A stretch of DNA of 64,000 nucleotides from Zygnema cylindricum. Its lineage: Eukaryota; Streptophyta; Zygnematophyceae; Zygnematales; Zygnemataceae. Of this stretch, positions 12,501 to 25,628 are shown one piece after another. Position 1 is the first letter of the stretch; every line of letters starts with the position of its first letter. The notes below the pieces were generated by a model that saw only the letters and a list, made by a program, of their open reading frames with translations, did no database searches and was not told the DNA's origin. The position numbers were made by a program, and so were the translations under genes. Where the stretch lies: the NCBI GenBank assembly GCA_037447655.1, contig JBBHKE010000720.1, positions 62,001 through 126,000 on the forward strand, in the 5' to 3' direction.

Positions 12501-15500
12501 TGTAGGTTTAAGCAGTCCATGTTAATCAGTCTGGATGACACTATTTTTGAATTGAGTCTATTTGACGGTTTTAGTGAAATCAAGCAGCAGATTGGATCTG
12601 GGTACTTGGTATGAAAATCACTCATGAAACAATGCGGATACTGAAACCATGCTAGTAAAAAACTTGCCAATGAAGTCCATACTACTTACAGTGAGCAGTG
12701 TAATGGAGTATGCATGCAGCCTACTAACAATGCGGAGGAAGATCAACTGAAATGGCAATTCCATTTTTTAGCCTTTTGCATTGGAAACATGCTATTTAAT
12801 TTGAATTTCTTAACTCAACCATATTTTTGAAAGCCTTTTTTTATGAAGACTTAATTTCTATGCTTACTATATGTAAGCCAAACCAGATTGATCATCCTTC
12901 TAACCTTCTGCCTTCTCCTTCTCCTTCTACTCTCCTCGTCCTCCTCCTCCTCTCTCACCCTCACCCTCACCCTCACCCTCCTCCTCCTCCTCCTCCTCCT
13001 CCTCCTGCTCTCCTCCTCTTTCTCCCCTGCCCCTTTACAGGTTCGGGAACCCATGCCCGCGGTGTTTTTCTTTCTAGTGGACGTGTCCGTGAATGCGGTG
13101 GCCACCGGAGCCACAGCAGCAGCTTGCAGTGCCATTCAGCGAGTGTTAAGCGAACTTCCGGTCAGTGAAAAGAAAAACAAAACATCTGCCACAATGGTTC
13201 GAGAAATTTTAAAAGGACATTGTGATTCTCATCTCGAGCGTAGTTATCAGCCTTGTTTATTTCACTTAGAGCAATTCAGCGAGTGTCCTATGGACTTTAG
13301 TTCAGCACATAAAACACAGCAGAAGCATTAGTTTACCAAGGTTGAAAGCGGCAAAGACGGTTTAAGACACTCTGATTTCCTTCTACCAGAAGTACCGGTA
13401 TTGTTATTCCCTATTTTTGTGGTGCTTGTGGAGGATGATGGTTACAGTATTTGATGTGTTTCTGTTGCTGTCTTTGGTTCAAATTCCTTTTTTTTTTCTT
13501 GAACTGGTCATGGTTTTGCAAAAACCCAGGAAACCCTAATGGATCGGAAAACCTAAGACCCTTTTGAACTCGTTTGAAAGTTTCAGAAATTTGGAAAGCT
13601 CCTGAAAAACGTAAACAAACACTTATGTGTCCGACAATAAGGAGAAGAATTCACATATTTTTTTTCACATGCTGTTTCTTTGTTGTTTGGGAGGAGAGGG
13701 CTACAGGCAGGTGACAGGACTTATGTTGGGTTTGCCACTTATAACTCCACTATTCAGTTTTATAGCCTCAATCCTCGCCTTCAACAGGTAAATCGCTTGA
13801 TTTTGTTTAAAAACAAATTTGAAAATGATTGTTCCCAATCGCTTTTATTGAACAGTTTAAGACAAAAATAAACATTGTTTGTCTGGGAGTTATTGTTTTC
13901 TATCGCTTATATTGGACAGAGAAGCAAAACAGACTAGTTGTCGCCTTTGGAAATCGCATCTGATGGGGGAAGTAAAATTTACTCATGGGAAGAAGTCTAC
14001 AGTATTTCTATGTTGTAATGTGTGTTTTTGGCATGAGACTAAGGTTCTGGAAGTCTTGGCAAGGAAACTGTCGGTTTTAATGTTGAAACTGATTTGTTTT
14101 GTAAATACTTGTTGTCGTTTTTGCTCTCTGTACCTCCCTCCCCTCCACACCTTTTGTTTTTTCAGCCTACCATGTTGGTTGTACCCGATGTTCAAGATGT
14201 GTACACTCCCCTCCCATCAGATCTGGTGGTGAAATTATCGGAGGTGAGAGAGAAAGAGTAACAAACTCTGATATTCAATAAATTGGTACCATTTTCATAT
14301 TAATAGCCCTGAAGTTCTTTAAAATATCCTCAATGACGCCTAAAAAACCTGAAAGACGTTCTCTGCATCTGTATGTGTATTTGTAAAGCCGTATGAAAAA
14401 TTGTGGATTGTATGATGTGAAGATAAACGTCTATTTCAAAACTTACCCCTTTTTGTTTGAGAAGTCTTTGGGGTGTTTGAAAATCCGCCCTAAGTTCTAG
14501 TGTTGAGATCTTTTGGGTGTATTTGTCTTTATTCCCTTTTAATCAACCTCTTTCTTTTCCTTTTGTGTGACCTGATCCCCTTATGTAGTCCTTTTTTATC
14601 GCATATTTTGTTGATTCTTAGCTCTTTGTACTGTATTCTTCCCTCATGTTTTCGTCTTTTTTTGTCTTTCAGATGTTCTCTCAACAAGTCCATCTTGAAC
14701 CCTAAAGAACCCTTGTTGACTATCATTCTCCGTAGGATTCGTAATCGTCCATTGTTTATTATGATAGTTCCATTGTGTCTTTCGTCTTTTCCCGTTTTTT
14801 ACCGAGTTTTTTGGTCTTACAGGCAAAAGAGAGACTTGAGCAGTTAGTGGAGAGTATCCCCACAATGTTTCAAAATGTTCGTGTCGCAGATTCTGCATTT
14901 GGAGCAGCTTTGAAGGTAAATTATCTTCTCTCGCTCTCCCTCTCTCTTTTTCTCGTTTTCTCTTTTCTTCTCATTCACTTTCTCTTCTTCCCTTTTTCTC
15001 ACTTCCTCTCTTTTTCTCTCGCCGCTTCTCTTTCTCTCTCTCTTCTTCTCTTTCTCTTTCATTTCTTCTCTTTCTCTCTCTTTTTCTCTTCTCTCTCTTC
15101 TTTCCTTTTTTTCTTTTCACTTTCTCCCCTTTCCCTTCATTTTCTCTCTCCTCTTCCCTTTTACTCTGTTCTCTCTCGCTCTCTTCTCTTTTCTCCCTCT
15201 TTCTTCTTCTCTTTCTCTCTTCTCTATCTCTCTTTCTTCTCTCTCCCTCTCTTTTCTTCTCTTTCTCTCTCTCCTCTTTCTCTCTTTCATTCTCTTTCTC
15301 TTTTTCTTTCCTTCTCTTTCTCTCTCCTCTCTTTTTCTTTCTATTCTTTCTTTGTCTTTGCTTCTCTCTGCCTCTCTCTTTTTCTCTTTCTCTCTCTCTC
15401 TGCTCTTTTTTTTTCTATCCTTTCTCTTAGATTGAAATCATCTTAGAAAACTCTGAGAGGAAACTGCAAAATTTTATCTAGTGTTCAAGGGCTGTGTTAA

Positions 15501-18500
15501 CAAAGTCTATAGTGGATGTTTGGTGAAAATGAGAACTCGTTTCGAGAAAATTCATACTGGAGAAACCTGTGGTCTGGTTTTGGATAAACTTCAGGGTGCG
15601 TATTTGGCAATGAAGGCCACAGGAGGAAAAATTCTTGCCTTTCAGTCAGGTAATTTGTCAACTCTTTTCTTTTTCTTTTTCCATTCTTTTCTTTTTAAAG
15701 CAACAATATTCAGATTCTACTACTCTGCCCATCATTATTAGTGTTAAGGATTTATTAGTGTTAATACCAAATAAGAATATATGATACTAATTTGGTGCAA
15801 GGAGACATGGCAGATTGTAGCCCATTACCTTAAATGGTGTTATTAACCCTATTTCATGATCTTCGGCCAAAAAAGTCGGGACCGAATTAGTGTTATTAAC
15901 TCTAATAACGATGCGCACCTTTGAAAATTTCATTTTTGTGGCAGTTGCTGTTTTAGTTGCCTTCTTTTTGTTTCACTCGATTGTCTGTGTTAAAATCACA
16001 ATACAATTCAACAGCATTTGTCACTATCTGTCTGAGTTTCACTAGCAAGTCTACAGTAGTGTCAGTATTGTCAATTAACACTAATGTTTGTGGAAGTTTC
16101 CCCAATAGTGATATTTAGGTGATTCAGTCTGTAAAAATATAGATCGACCGAGTGTATAACTTCTGCTCATCGCTATTAGTGTAAGGATTTTTAATAAGTG
16201 TGATTGCGGAATTAGCATCTATTAGTGTAGGGAGATGTGGCAGATTGTAGTCAATTCCCTTAAATAGTGACATTAACACTATTTTGTCATTTTCAGCCGA
16301 AAACAGTTGCGACTGAAGTAGTGTTACTAACACTAATAGCGATGGGGGGTATAGTTGGGGGGCACACTAATGGTGGTGAATTGAGTAGGATCGTTCAATG
16401 CTTCAGAGGAATGAATTAATATGAAACCAACCATGACCTAATATCGACTCTAATATATCTATATTCCTTGTGTATCGACTAACCCGATATTCCTTTTTTG
16501 GAGAATGGCAGTATTACCATCTTTGGGAACAAGTTCTTTGGCATCACGGGAGGCCCTGGGGAGGTCGGGGACCATTGGAAACGAGAAGGTGAGGTTTTTT
16601 TGCTGAGGGGAGGAGCATAATACACTGAATGTTTTATTGCAAGAAGGGTATATAGCGGTTGTACATGGACATAGGATTTGTGTGTAAGCTCATTGTTACC
16701 CAGTCACAATTTGTCTATCTTTTGTGTTATGCTTGTTTTATGTTATTTTTTTTAAATATACGAATGTAAATAAAAACAGTATGTCCTTATAAGCAATTTA
16801 ATGTAGTCATGAGATTCTTTAAAAAGGAAATCTAACCTGGGGAGGTTGAAAGATTGGCTCTTGTAAAGCTTTTTTTTTTGTTTCCAAAATTTCTTCCGAA
16901 AATCCCATAATGGCTTGTTTTTTGGGTCCTATTAAGCAAAACTGCCTATTTCATGGCTAATTTTTTCGTAATCATCAATTTAACGATGCCGTTTTCCCCA
17001 TTTCGACAACTTGCACCAACAGAACTGAATTCAATGTCACTTGCATGTATCCATTCCAAAATTTTAATATATGGTAGGGATTTTTAAAGTTTCAATACAA
17101 GCGTTTTTGGGATGTAGAACCAAATTGTATCATAAAACGTGATGTACTTTACAGAGGGTTAAAAAAGACTCACGATGCCTAGAATTACAGATTTAGTCCA
17201 GAAAAAGCAGAGCATCAGATATTGACCACTTTGAGTAGTGTCCAAGGGGTCAGTTTCCCGGTGGAGACGCGACATTTGTTAGTTGAAAATGTAGTCACTG
17301 GTCAGCAGCAGAAGACTATAGTACATAGTATGTACTTTCGGCCGTATCTGCCATCGTGTATTTCGAAGTGTGGCTATGTTACGAGATGTTTCTCGGGGAA
17401 CAATCTCGATATTGGATTGGGAGTCAAAAGGACCTTTGACATTTGAAGGACAAAACAATTCTCACAAAACTGGTTTGCATGTCTTTGTACGAGAGACAGC
17501 TCATGAACACTCGAAAGAATGAACTTGATTTTGTAAAGTTCTGCGAATTTGATGAACTATATCTGCCCGAAGTAAAGGCTGTAAAGACTATATTTGCGTC
17601 ACTCCTACGATTCTAATACCCCAGAAATTTATCTCGTAAACAGAAAGGATAAACAAAAAAGTTTATAACATGTGCTTTAGACAATCGTACATCATGTACT
17701 GTTAAAACTTGTAATGTAATACAAATTTTATTTTCTTTGACGGAGGTGTAGGATATCGAAAATCATTGAGAATTCTTTGATATGTTGGGTGAGTTCACGT
17801 TTATTGTAAAACTTGTGGTGTCACGCAGTTTAGTTATTTTCGGTGCATTACAAACCTTTATGTTCCGAGGATTTTAGGATATTCTATACATCTCTTACTT
17901 ATACAGTCCCAAGAACAAACTTTTCATATCCGGAAAAACTTCTGACTATTGACTTCTTATGCCGGATGAATGGGACCTGAGTAAATTGGTAGCTGAGGGA
18001 AATGTATCTTGTTTCTTCTGTCAATTTATGGGCGAGAAAATCAAGTCTACGATTTCAAACATAGATTCTTGTCTGTAAATTGCTGCTTTAATTTTTCATC
18101 ATGTACGTGAAAGAAAACGAGCCATGTTAAATAAGAAATGTTCGGTTCTCTCCATAAATAGGGGCTACCCTTGTGGTACAGTAAATCTTGTGGATAGCAA
18201 GTACGTTTTACATTTCTGGATGCCTTTTTTGCCCATAAGAGACAATAAACGTATCAAAAAGGAGTGGAAAATCGTCAAATGTTTCTGTCAGATGCGTTTA
18301 TTCTGTCAACTTTCATTGGTAAGCCGTGCAAAATATGAGGGAGAAGAAGAGTGGCGGGAGCAGTCAAACATCGATGTTATTTCTACTGTTATGTTGTCAT
18401 TTATTGTTATTTTGGCTTTGTTTTTATTTTCCCTTCCTTTTGTGTTGTGATTACAGGAGTCCTTGAAAATGCTTCAGCCTGCGGACAAAACCCTTAAGAC

Positions 18501-21500
18501 TCTGGCAGTGGAGTTTGCAGATTTTCAGGTGAGGATTTTGCATAGAATTTGAAAATTATCGAATCAATGTCACATTTGGGTTTACATTGGAAGGATCATA
18601 TTGGGTTAAGTTTAGGGTGAAATAGGCTATGTATCATTATTAAGCTCAGAGGTTCAAAATGGGTTAATATTGGGTTCAAATGTGGAGTCGAATCGGTTTA
18701 AACCTTAGGTGGATATTTCACTTGAACCACATTTAGAGCGAGGAGAACATTTTTCTTACCTGTAGTTATGTCTCTGGTAACAATGAAATTCTTGATACCT
18801 TTTTCCTTGTTCATTTTCATACAGGTTTCAGTGGATATTTTTCTTACTGCTCAAAGCTATGTGGATATAGCATCATTGTCGGTTATTCCTCGAACTACAG
18901 GGGGACAGGTAGGCTCCAAGAAAAAGGGATAGAAGACCAACAGTGCCGTACGTAAAGAAAGATGTTCAACAAAGGTAGAGGTGTTTGTTTTTATGTCGTT
19001 GGGACTTATAGGGAATTGGATGTTGGGGGAGAGCAAAATGATTGTTTTAGTGTTTCGAAAACGTTCGAGAAAAATCTGAAGCTTTTTTATAAGTAATAGT
19101 CCAGAGATTATCTTAGAACTGTTTATATGCATTTCTGTGCTTGTCACAATTGATGCGGGAAAAGTGACTTTGGTTCCCATTTTTCGAGGCTTACACAGCA
19201 ATTGGTGTACCGAACCTTTTAAAATTGTTAAAAAGGTGTTGGACTGGAACAGTCCAAGTAGGTTTACATAAAAGAGGGTGGTCTGTCTCATCCATACTTT
19301 TAACTGGTTCACACTAATTACTGCGAGTGATGTCTCTAGGTTTCTGGAAATCTTGTCCAGTTTTATTCCATATTTTACAGATGGTCACACAAATAACTGA
19401 ACGAGTAACGTTCGTATTTTGCTGTAAATTTTTTTGAAAACAATTGTCTTGTTACGGGAAGTAAAGCTCGGTGTGATTTGTGTGGTGGACAAAGTATTCC
19501 CCCAATTGGAGGGAATAGGGTGTGATTCCCTAGACCTTTTTCTAACTAAGGTTCGTTGTTTTCACGGTATTGCGAAACCAAAAAAAATGTTCAATACAAA
19601 ACATGCGTTTATGTTGAATAAGACACTTAATCTGTAAACGTCACATGCGTCAACAAATTAATGTCTCCTGAGATCTACAGAAATTACACTGGTTTGTACT
19701 ATTGTGTGTGCAGTTCGGATGCTCGACAAAATTGATATTTGCTTTCAAATTTTTTGTATATTTATAGTTAAGAAAGCTAAGAAAACTGAAGTAATACTGC
19801 AGACAAAAACAGATGAGGCTTACTATCTCTGGTGGCTAAATCCTTAAAAAACCTCCAGTAAACTCTTGTAGTAGACTCTGCAAATCCTTGGGGACTTCCA
19901 TAAAGCCCTAAACTTTTGTAAACCCCAAAAAGCTTTTTTAAGTTCCCAAAAACCTTCAGGACGTGAAGATTCGTTTTAAATCTCTGAAAATCCCAGACTC
20001 GTTTTGTGCAAAAATGAGTGTGCATGGTTGTGAATGGCAACGGGTTGACTAGGCGGAGGAGGGGAAATGGGAATCTCTTTTTTGTGTTTCAGATTTATTT
20101 TTACCACCCCTTCAGTGCCCAATATGACAGTGCAAAACTCTATAACGACCTTCGATGGAATGTGATTCGCCCAACCGGATTGGAAGGAGTTATGAAATTG
20201 CGATGCAGTACGGTAGGATTTTGTCGCTCATTTTTAGGACATTCAGCTTTTTCTTAACAGTATACGGTGTGATCAGTTTCAGTCCCTATCTAACCTTTCT
20301 GTTTGTGCGATCACTGTGGATCGCTCACTTAGTTTGTTTGTTTGACTCTGTTTGTTGACCTCACGTCATCCGAAGAATCTCCGTTTCCTCTCCTGCTCCC
20401 TCCCCCTCTCCCTCTCCCTCGCCCTCTCCCTCTCTTTCTCCGCTCCCCTTTCCCTGTCCCTCTCCCTCTTCCTGTCTCTCTCTCCCTCTCCTGCTCTCCT
20501 TCTCTTCCTCTCTCTTTTAAACTCTCTTAAACCCGACCCTGTTCTCAGTACACAAGGAGATTATGTCACGATTTCATATTTTTAACAAAAAACTTATTGA
20601 AAAGACAACGAGGATGCATATAATTTCTCCAAAGTAAACTTCCTATTAGTGCTTCCTTTTTTGTGTGACCGAGGCTTCAATTTCTCCGCGTTCCAGTCCG
20701 GTGTCTCCTGTCCGGTAAAATTTTGACATAGAAAATACATATGGGTGGGTTTTGCCAAAACAGGGGTTGACAGTCATCGATTACTTCGGGAATTTCCATC
20801 GGGTGAATCCCGCAGAAATATATTTGCCTTCAGTTGATTGTGATAAAAGTATTATGGTAACTTTCAAACACGAGGAAAAACTACCGGACAACTCAGAGGC
20901 CTGCTTTCAGGTGAATGATTGGTCTCTTTCTTTCTTCTATTTTGGGGTTCTTTTTTGTGCTTGTTTTTTTAGGTACTGCTTGATTATTTTTCTATTTAAT
21001 TTGTATGGTCTGTGCTGATGGATTTTCTTTCCAGTGTTAATCTTATCTTTTCTTTAAATTGTCTCAGTACTAAGATTTTTTGTGGTTGTAATGACTTTTT
21101 TTCTCCCTGGGAATGAATCCACGATAAACACTGTGGTGACTGCTTATTTTGCAATTCTTTTTTTTTGTCTTTTCAATGTGGTCATAAGTTTTTTTTTTTT
21201 CTTCTGGCCATAAGTTGGTTTCTCAAAACTTCGGAACTCTCTGTCCTTTCAAGGTCCAAAGAGAGTACTGAACTGTGAAAGGTTGACTGATACTGGTCCA
21301 TCTTGTTGTTAGGTTTATTAATAAAAGGCTCTACACGGCTAGAGAATGTCTTTCAGTTAGATTGTAATAAGAGCGGGTTCTATGATAATATATAGAGTAT
21401 GTCTTTTGAATAGTTTTAATAAGAGTGGGTTCTTCGGTACTTTGTAGTGGATGTCTTCGTGTTAAGCGGATGCTTTGCGTTGATCCTTGCACCAGAGTGC

Positions 21501-24500
21501 CATACTGTACACCACAATTGATGGGCAACGGAGAGTACGGGTCCACACCCTTTCGCTGCCCACCACCACCGTTCTCTCCAACCTGTTCCGTGCTGCGGAC
21601 CTCGACGCACAGTTCTCCTATCTGCTCAAGCACGGTGAGTGGCCACGCCAGGCTCCACACTAAAAAAGAGTAAGTCGTCGAATGAGTGGATGAATGGGTC
21701 GTCTGGTTTTTAAAGGTGAATTGGGTGAATCTGATTAACTTCTCATTCATTGTAAAAGTTAAAGGATTTTTGCTGGATCCCTGCTTGTGCAACACCTTCG
21801 TTGTGGTTTACACTATTTATGAACCAAGTGCATTAGGCGATTTAAGGCGATTTAGGTGAATTTGCTAGACACCAGGATGGGTTGATTTAGGAGAATTGCA
21901 CCAACACTGGTGTGGGTTTGCTTTGCAAGCTCATTATTAGACACTTTTTTGGAACTCTGTGGGCAGTTTTCTTCCTTCTCTGACTGCTTTCCTTCTTTTC
22001 CTTTTTCTCCTCTTTTCTTTTTTGTTTGGAGACGGGTACAAAAACAGCCGCCACGGAGGTTCCCCAGCAGCCCCTTCTCTCTGTACGTGACAGTTCCGTT
22101 CAACAGTGCGTGAACATTCTGTACACATACCGGAAATACTGTGCTACGGCCAGTTCCAGCGGACAGCTTATTTTGCCCGAGGCTTTGAAGTTGCTGCCGC
22201 TCTACACTCTCGGTGAGTCGGGTCCAGAAAATATGGGGTATGGGCCGTATCTTTTATTCTCACACCTGGATCTAATCTTGTTAGCCTAACCGACGAGGCT
22301 AGCCTTGTTTGACTTGGTTTAATGTAGTTGACCTAAGATAAGTCTCTTTGTTTAACCTATTTTGTTATGTTGGGAGGACTGGACAAGGATTGTTATTGAT
22401 GCTGTTCGATGGTATTTTGTGAACCTTTTGTGTTTGTCAATGGATCCTGGTGGTGGTGGTGTTGGTTGGTGGCGGTCAAATCGGTGGTTGGCGGTTATTT
22501 TAGGTGGTTTGTTTATAGAAACCAGGAATGGACACAATTTAATTTGGCAGAAAGTACGGAATTGTGTGGATTAGTAGTGGTAACACAATTGTATACTTGG
22601 TAAAACACACAGGAGATAGTGTGTATGCTACATTTTTGGCAGTTTACCATGTATTCATTGTAGTTCTGGTACCTGTCTGTCGTTGTGTCCTGAGGACTGG
22701 ATATGTTTCTGGATATGTTTTTTGAGCAACACCTATTTCGGCTGTTGTTTCCTAAATCGCCTCGCTCTAGACTGGCACCAGGGCTTGCATCCACACTTGT
22801 TCTGGTAGTTTTTTTTTTCAGCGGATGTCTTGTAGCGGTTTGGCCTTGAGAGTGGGCGTGGGCTTGCACCGGGGCTTTTATCCACACTAGCTGCAGTAGT
22901 CGGTATTTGATGGCGGTCTGACCTTGAGAGTGGGCATGGTCGGGGCAGCGCTGAACAAGAGCGGCGGACTGAAAAGCGAGGCCGCGGTGGACGAGAGGGC
23001 CTACTGGCTGGCCCGGGCACACTCGCTGGCGGCGGCAAGGGCTGTGCCGCTCGTGTACCCGCGCATGTTCAGCCTGCACCAAGCACTGCAGGACCAGGTA
23101 GCCAACCACCCACGGACAGCTGGCCAAAATACAGACTGGCAGACAGGCTGGCAGACAAATTGGCAGACAGACTGGCAGGCAGGCAGACATGCTGATTGGC
23201 GGACTTGATTGGAAGACACAAAAATAGGCAGAAATACAGGCAGACTGATAGGCTGATAGCCAGTAAGATTGGCAGACGAAGAGGCAGACTGGCAGACTGT
23301 CTGACAGGCAGACGGAGACTGACATGGCAACCATTATTGCACCACTTGTGCTTTACTGATATGCAGGTTAGAGGACAAAACTGTTTGGGAAGTGTAAACT
23401 CTCATGTGGAACTCAGTTTTCTCACGTGGAACTTTTTCTAGTTGGGGAATGACACCTTCCTTTCCCCTCCTTGTCCTCCTCTTTTTACTCCTCTGTTTTA
23501 CCTTTTGTTTCTTTCTCCTCTCAATCTCTCTCTCTCCCCTGCCCTCCTGCTCCCCCACTGAAAAATGCCAACCGATGCCCTCCCTCTCCCCCACTCATCC
23601 ACCCTCCCTCCCTCCTATTATTAATGAACTGTTTTGGATAAGTTTGGTGTCTAAATGATTGAGCATATAAAAAAAAAAGGTTCAATGATATAGACCAAGG
23701 CAACATTTATTACCTGCAAAATGGCCTCCCACCCACCATCCCTCCCTCCCTGCTCCCTCCCTCCCTCCCTCCCTCCCTCCCTCCCTTCTCCTCACTCTCT
23801 AAGTCCTCTCAGACGTTCAATGATAGAAACCCTAAGAGGAACCCCAAGAAAACAAACCACAAGACCTTGATCCCAAGAACTCCTTAGAAACCCTAAAAAA
23901 ACCCTAGAAACTCGAAAAACAGTAAAATAGCCCCAAAATCCCAAAAAATCCCAAAAAATCCCAAAAACCCCGGAGGTTTTGCATGGCACGTGTGGACAGG
24001 CGGCAGGGGAGTGGCCGTCAGACGGGCTGCCTCCAACCGTCAGTCTGTCGAGTGAAAAGTTGGAGGAGGGAGGGATCTTTCTGTTGGAAAACGGGGAAGA
24101 AGCGTACTTGTTAGTGGGAAAAACTGCCTCTGTGGAACTTGTGCAACAGCTTTTGGGAGTCCCCTCGGTGGAGGCAATTGTACCCGGTCCTGTAAGCGCA
24201 TTTTTTTAATCATTGGTGGTCTTCGGTTTGATGAACATCTCGTGGTTAAGAATCGAAAACATGTTTTTTGGTTCGTTCATCCTGATGGAGTTTCTTGTGA
24301 AAAGTGAGTTGATGTGGGAGGAGCCTTAGACTGAGAGGATTGTGATGGTATCGATACAATTTGGAGTTGGAAATCCGTTTTAAACCGTTTCTCCAAATCT
24401 TAAATGTGAAGAAGGGGCGGTTTTTCGTGTTTCGCTGAAACTTAGGCTGTTGTAATTCTGTACGGTAAACAGCAGTGGTTGTTTCAAAGGGCAGAGAGAG

Positions 24501-25624
24501 AGTGTACTTTTGTTTTGCTGGAAATAACTTTTTTCTTTCTTTTGATTTCCTGTGACAGTATGTTTTGCAAGAGTTCGACAATCAAGCCTCGATACGACTA
24601 AATGCACTTCTCAACACTATTCGGGGACAGCGGTGTTCATACCTTCGGTAAGGTTCCGGGAACAGATACCAAATGTACGAAATGCGGAATCCATAAATAT
24701 GAATATTGAATCCGTCGGTCTTTGACCCAATAAACAATGAGGTTGTGGTCTGATGTATTTGACGCTATGCGAATCTGGGCATTATCGTCTGAGAGGAGAT
24801 AGATAGGGAGTGATGGAGGGCGAGAGGGGGAAAGGGAATGAGAGGAAGAGAGAGATAATGAGAGGAGGCTGACGTGGCGTGGGTGGTACATCCATGGCTT
24901 TGTTTGCAGATTACGGTTGCTTAAGAGAGGAGACCCTTCAGGTGAGCCGTTATCCATACACACACTTCTATTGTCTCATATTGGTGGTGATGGAGTTCAG
25001 ACAGCTTTTGGAGAGGTCAATAGAGTGTTTTGTTGGTGAAGAAGATATTCAAAATGAAGAAGATCCAGAGTCTCTGGGCATTTATTTCATAGAACAAAAG
25101 TACGATAGTACTGTACTCTGTACTAACCACTGACTTAAGTATGTACAGTTCGTACTTTGTACTGCACCGCACTTGACAACTGGTGCCAACATGCCTCTAC
25201 CATACGTCACACTCTTTACACATTATAGCGCCTCTCTATGGGATGTCCCTTTTGGTTGGAGAAACTGTCTGCGCTTCTAAAAAATCAAAAGAAATGTTAA
25301 AAGTTTTGGTGAATTTTTGGCGGACCGATGAACCATAATGACCCGAATATCAATTAGGTCGTGCCAAAGTTGGTGTTTTGACCTGTATTAAGTACGTACT
25401 TCAAACTGTATGTACTCGAAGTACTTGCAGTATGAAATCGAGTTCGTACAGTAAGTACTATTTGTTCTCGGTTTTGTTCTTTATCCTGACATTGTTTGTG
25501 GGGTTTGGGAGGTACAGAGAACTTGTTCCTACAGCAGTTGGTGGAGGACAGGGGACTGAGTGGGATGTCGTATGTGGAGTTTCTTGTCCATGTACATCGA
25601 CAAATTCAAAACAAAATGGGTTGA
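2459..25624 (+). CDS. SEC24: SEC24, COPII coat cargo-binding subunit (23 exons)
   Basis: SEC24 pairs with SEC23 in the inner COPII coat and binds cargo export signals at ER exit sites. Exons: 2459-3501, 6658-6864, 8848-8922, 10309-10407, 10710-10821, 11710-11837, 13041-13160, 13707-13787, 14166-14243, 14823-14915, 15595-15649, 16512-16588, 18457-18528, 18825-18908, 20093-20212, 20764-20910, 21496-21634, 22048-22212, 22931-23097, 24000-24191, 24559-24647, 24910-24941, 25518-25624. All introns are GT-AG and all phases agree after two 1-base slips in exon 1, giving about 1159 residues, a usual length. Domain order: Pro-rich N-terminus (1-~416), DTGNCSPRFMRST region, zinc finger (~475-512), trunk (~555-745), beta-sandwich (~747-900), helical region (~900-1020), gelsolin-like region (~1035-1115) and a tail ending VHRQIQNKMG. 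The tail and the RWNVIRP...GLEGVMKLRCS block resemble land-plant SEC24A most. The start is the ATG at 2459; 2517 is the alternative. Confidence 0.93.
3502..6657 (+). other. SEC24 intron 1 (3.16 kb)
   Basis: This is the longest intron of the gene, running from the GTAAGT donor to a TTTTTGCAG acceptor. It begins with a CT-rich tract (about 3510-3760), continues with an AT-rich stretch of TTATTA units (3830-3990), and carries a MITE at 5293-5469. No convincing exon is seen inside; the open frames there are low-complexity or short. Confidence 0.7.
5293..5469. mobile_element. MITE copy 2, in SEC24 intron 1
   Basis: The left end CATCGCCCATTGCTATT and the right end TAGCGATGGGCAGTG form an imperfect inverted repeat, flanked by TA on both sides. 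The core GTGGACTACAATCTGCC lies near 5392. It is 177 bp with no coding content. Confidence 0.75.
6880..7085. repeat. Homopurine (GA-rich) tract after SEC24 exon 2
   Basis: About 200 bases of nearly pure GAGAGG/GGGAGA run on the plus strand just after the exon 2 donor. A similar GA-rich block lies at 7890-8275. Most other tracts of this gene are pyrimidine-rich on the plus strand, so these two have the opposite strand bias. Confidence 0.8.
9905..9995. repeat. Degenerate TTGCCATTACCATA repeat in SEC24 intron 3
   Basis: Units of roughly 12-20 bases built from CATTGCCATTACCATA recur five or six times. No coding content. Confidence 0.55.
10710..11837 (+). CDS. SEC24: SEC24 exons 5-6: zinc-finger and trunk entry
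   Basis: Exon 5 (10710-10821) reads VVDFKESGPVRCARCKAYIN and then FICNLCG, giving the CX2C-X18-CX2C zinc finger that binds one zinc in SEC23/SEC24 proteins. Exon 6 (11710-11837) continues with NETPRDYLCNLGPDG, the conserved linker after the finger, and joins in phase through a split codon. This pair of exons is the clearest family signature in the gene. Confidence 0.93.
12010..12186. mobile_element. MITE copy 3, in SEC24 intron 6
   Basis: The left end CACCGCCCATCGCGATTAG and the core ATAATCAGCCACGTCTC match the family. The right end (AATAGCAATGGGTACTACAGTG) is decayed or carries a small insertion, so the right border is approximate. Confidence 0.65.
12900..13040. repeat. CT-rich acceptor tract with CCCTCA and CTC microsatellites
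   Basis: A pyrimidine tract runs straight into the acceptor of SEC24 exon 7. It contains a CACCCT run at about 12957-12980 followed by CTC triplets, and so forms an unusually long polypyrimidine tract for splicing. Confidence 0.75.
14925..15430. repeat. 500-bp homopyrimidine tract in SEC24 intron 10
   Basis: Nearly pure TCTCTTTC on the plus strand from just after the exon 10 donor. The apparent Ser/Leu/Phe-rich open frame through it is a by-product of the tract, not a protein. Confidence 0.85.
15723..15918. mobile_element. MITE copy 4, in SEC24 intron 11 (inverted orientation)
   Basis: Ends CTGCCCATCATTATTAGTG and TCTAATAACGATGCGCA are imperfect inverted repeats. The core appears as its reverse complement (GAGACATGGCAGATTGTAG), so this copy is inverted relative to copies 1-3. 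Borders are approximate. Confidence 0.65.
16161..16349. mobile_element. MITE copy 5, in SEC24 intron 11 (inverted orientation)
   Basis: Starts near TGCTCATCGCTATTAGTG, ends CACTAATAGCGATGGGG before TATAG, and carries the reverse-complement core GGCAGATTGTAGTC. It lies only about 240 bp from copy 4 in the same intron. Confidence 0.7.
20385..20520. repeat. CCCTCT-rich pyrimidine tract in SEC24 intron 15
   Basis: Units of CTCTCC/CCCTCT run on the plus strand with no coding content beyond the low-complexity bias. Confidence 0.75.
23120..23325. repeat. GGCAGACA minisatellite in SEC24 intron 19
   Basis: Degenerate units of TGGCAGACA / GGCAGGCAGACA repeat many times, starting about 20 bases after the exon 19 donor. 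Confidence 0.8.
23455..23810. repeat. Pyrimidine tracts in SEC24 intron 19, with a CCCT run
   Basis: A CT-rich block at 23455-23620 is followed by a second at about 23728-23810 that includes a CCCTCCCT microsatellite. Non-coding. Confidence 0.75.
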
Positions 25625-25628
25625 TTTG

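Noticed and set aside
14775-15446. 223-codon Ser/Leu/Phe-rich open frame
   Set aside because: Only its start overlaps SEC24 exon 10; the rest is translation of a TCTCTT tract inside the intron.
22513-23334. 273-codon minus-strand frame rich in Cys/Leu
   Set aside because: It covers the GGCAGACA minisatellite and the antisense of SEC24 exon 19, and resembles no known protein.
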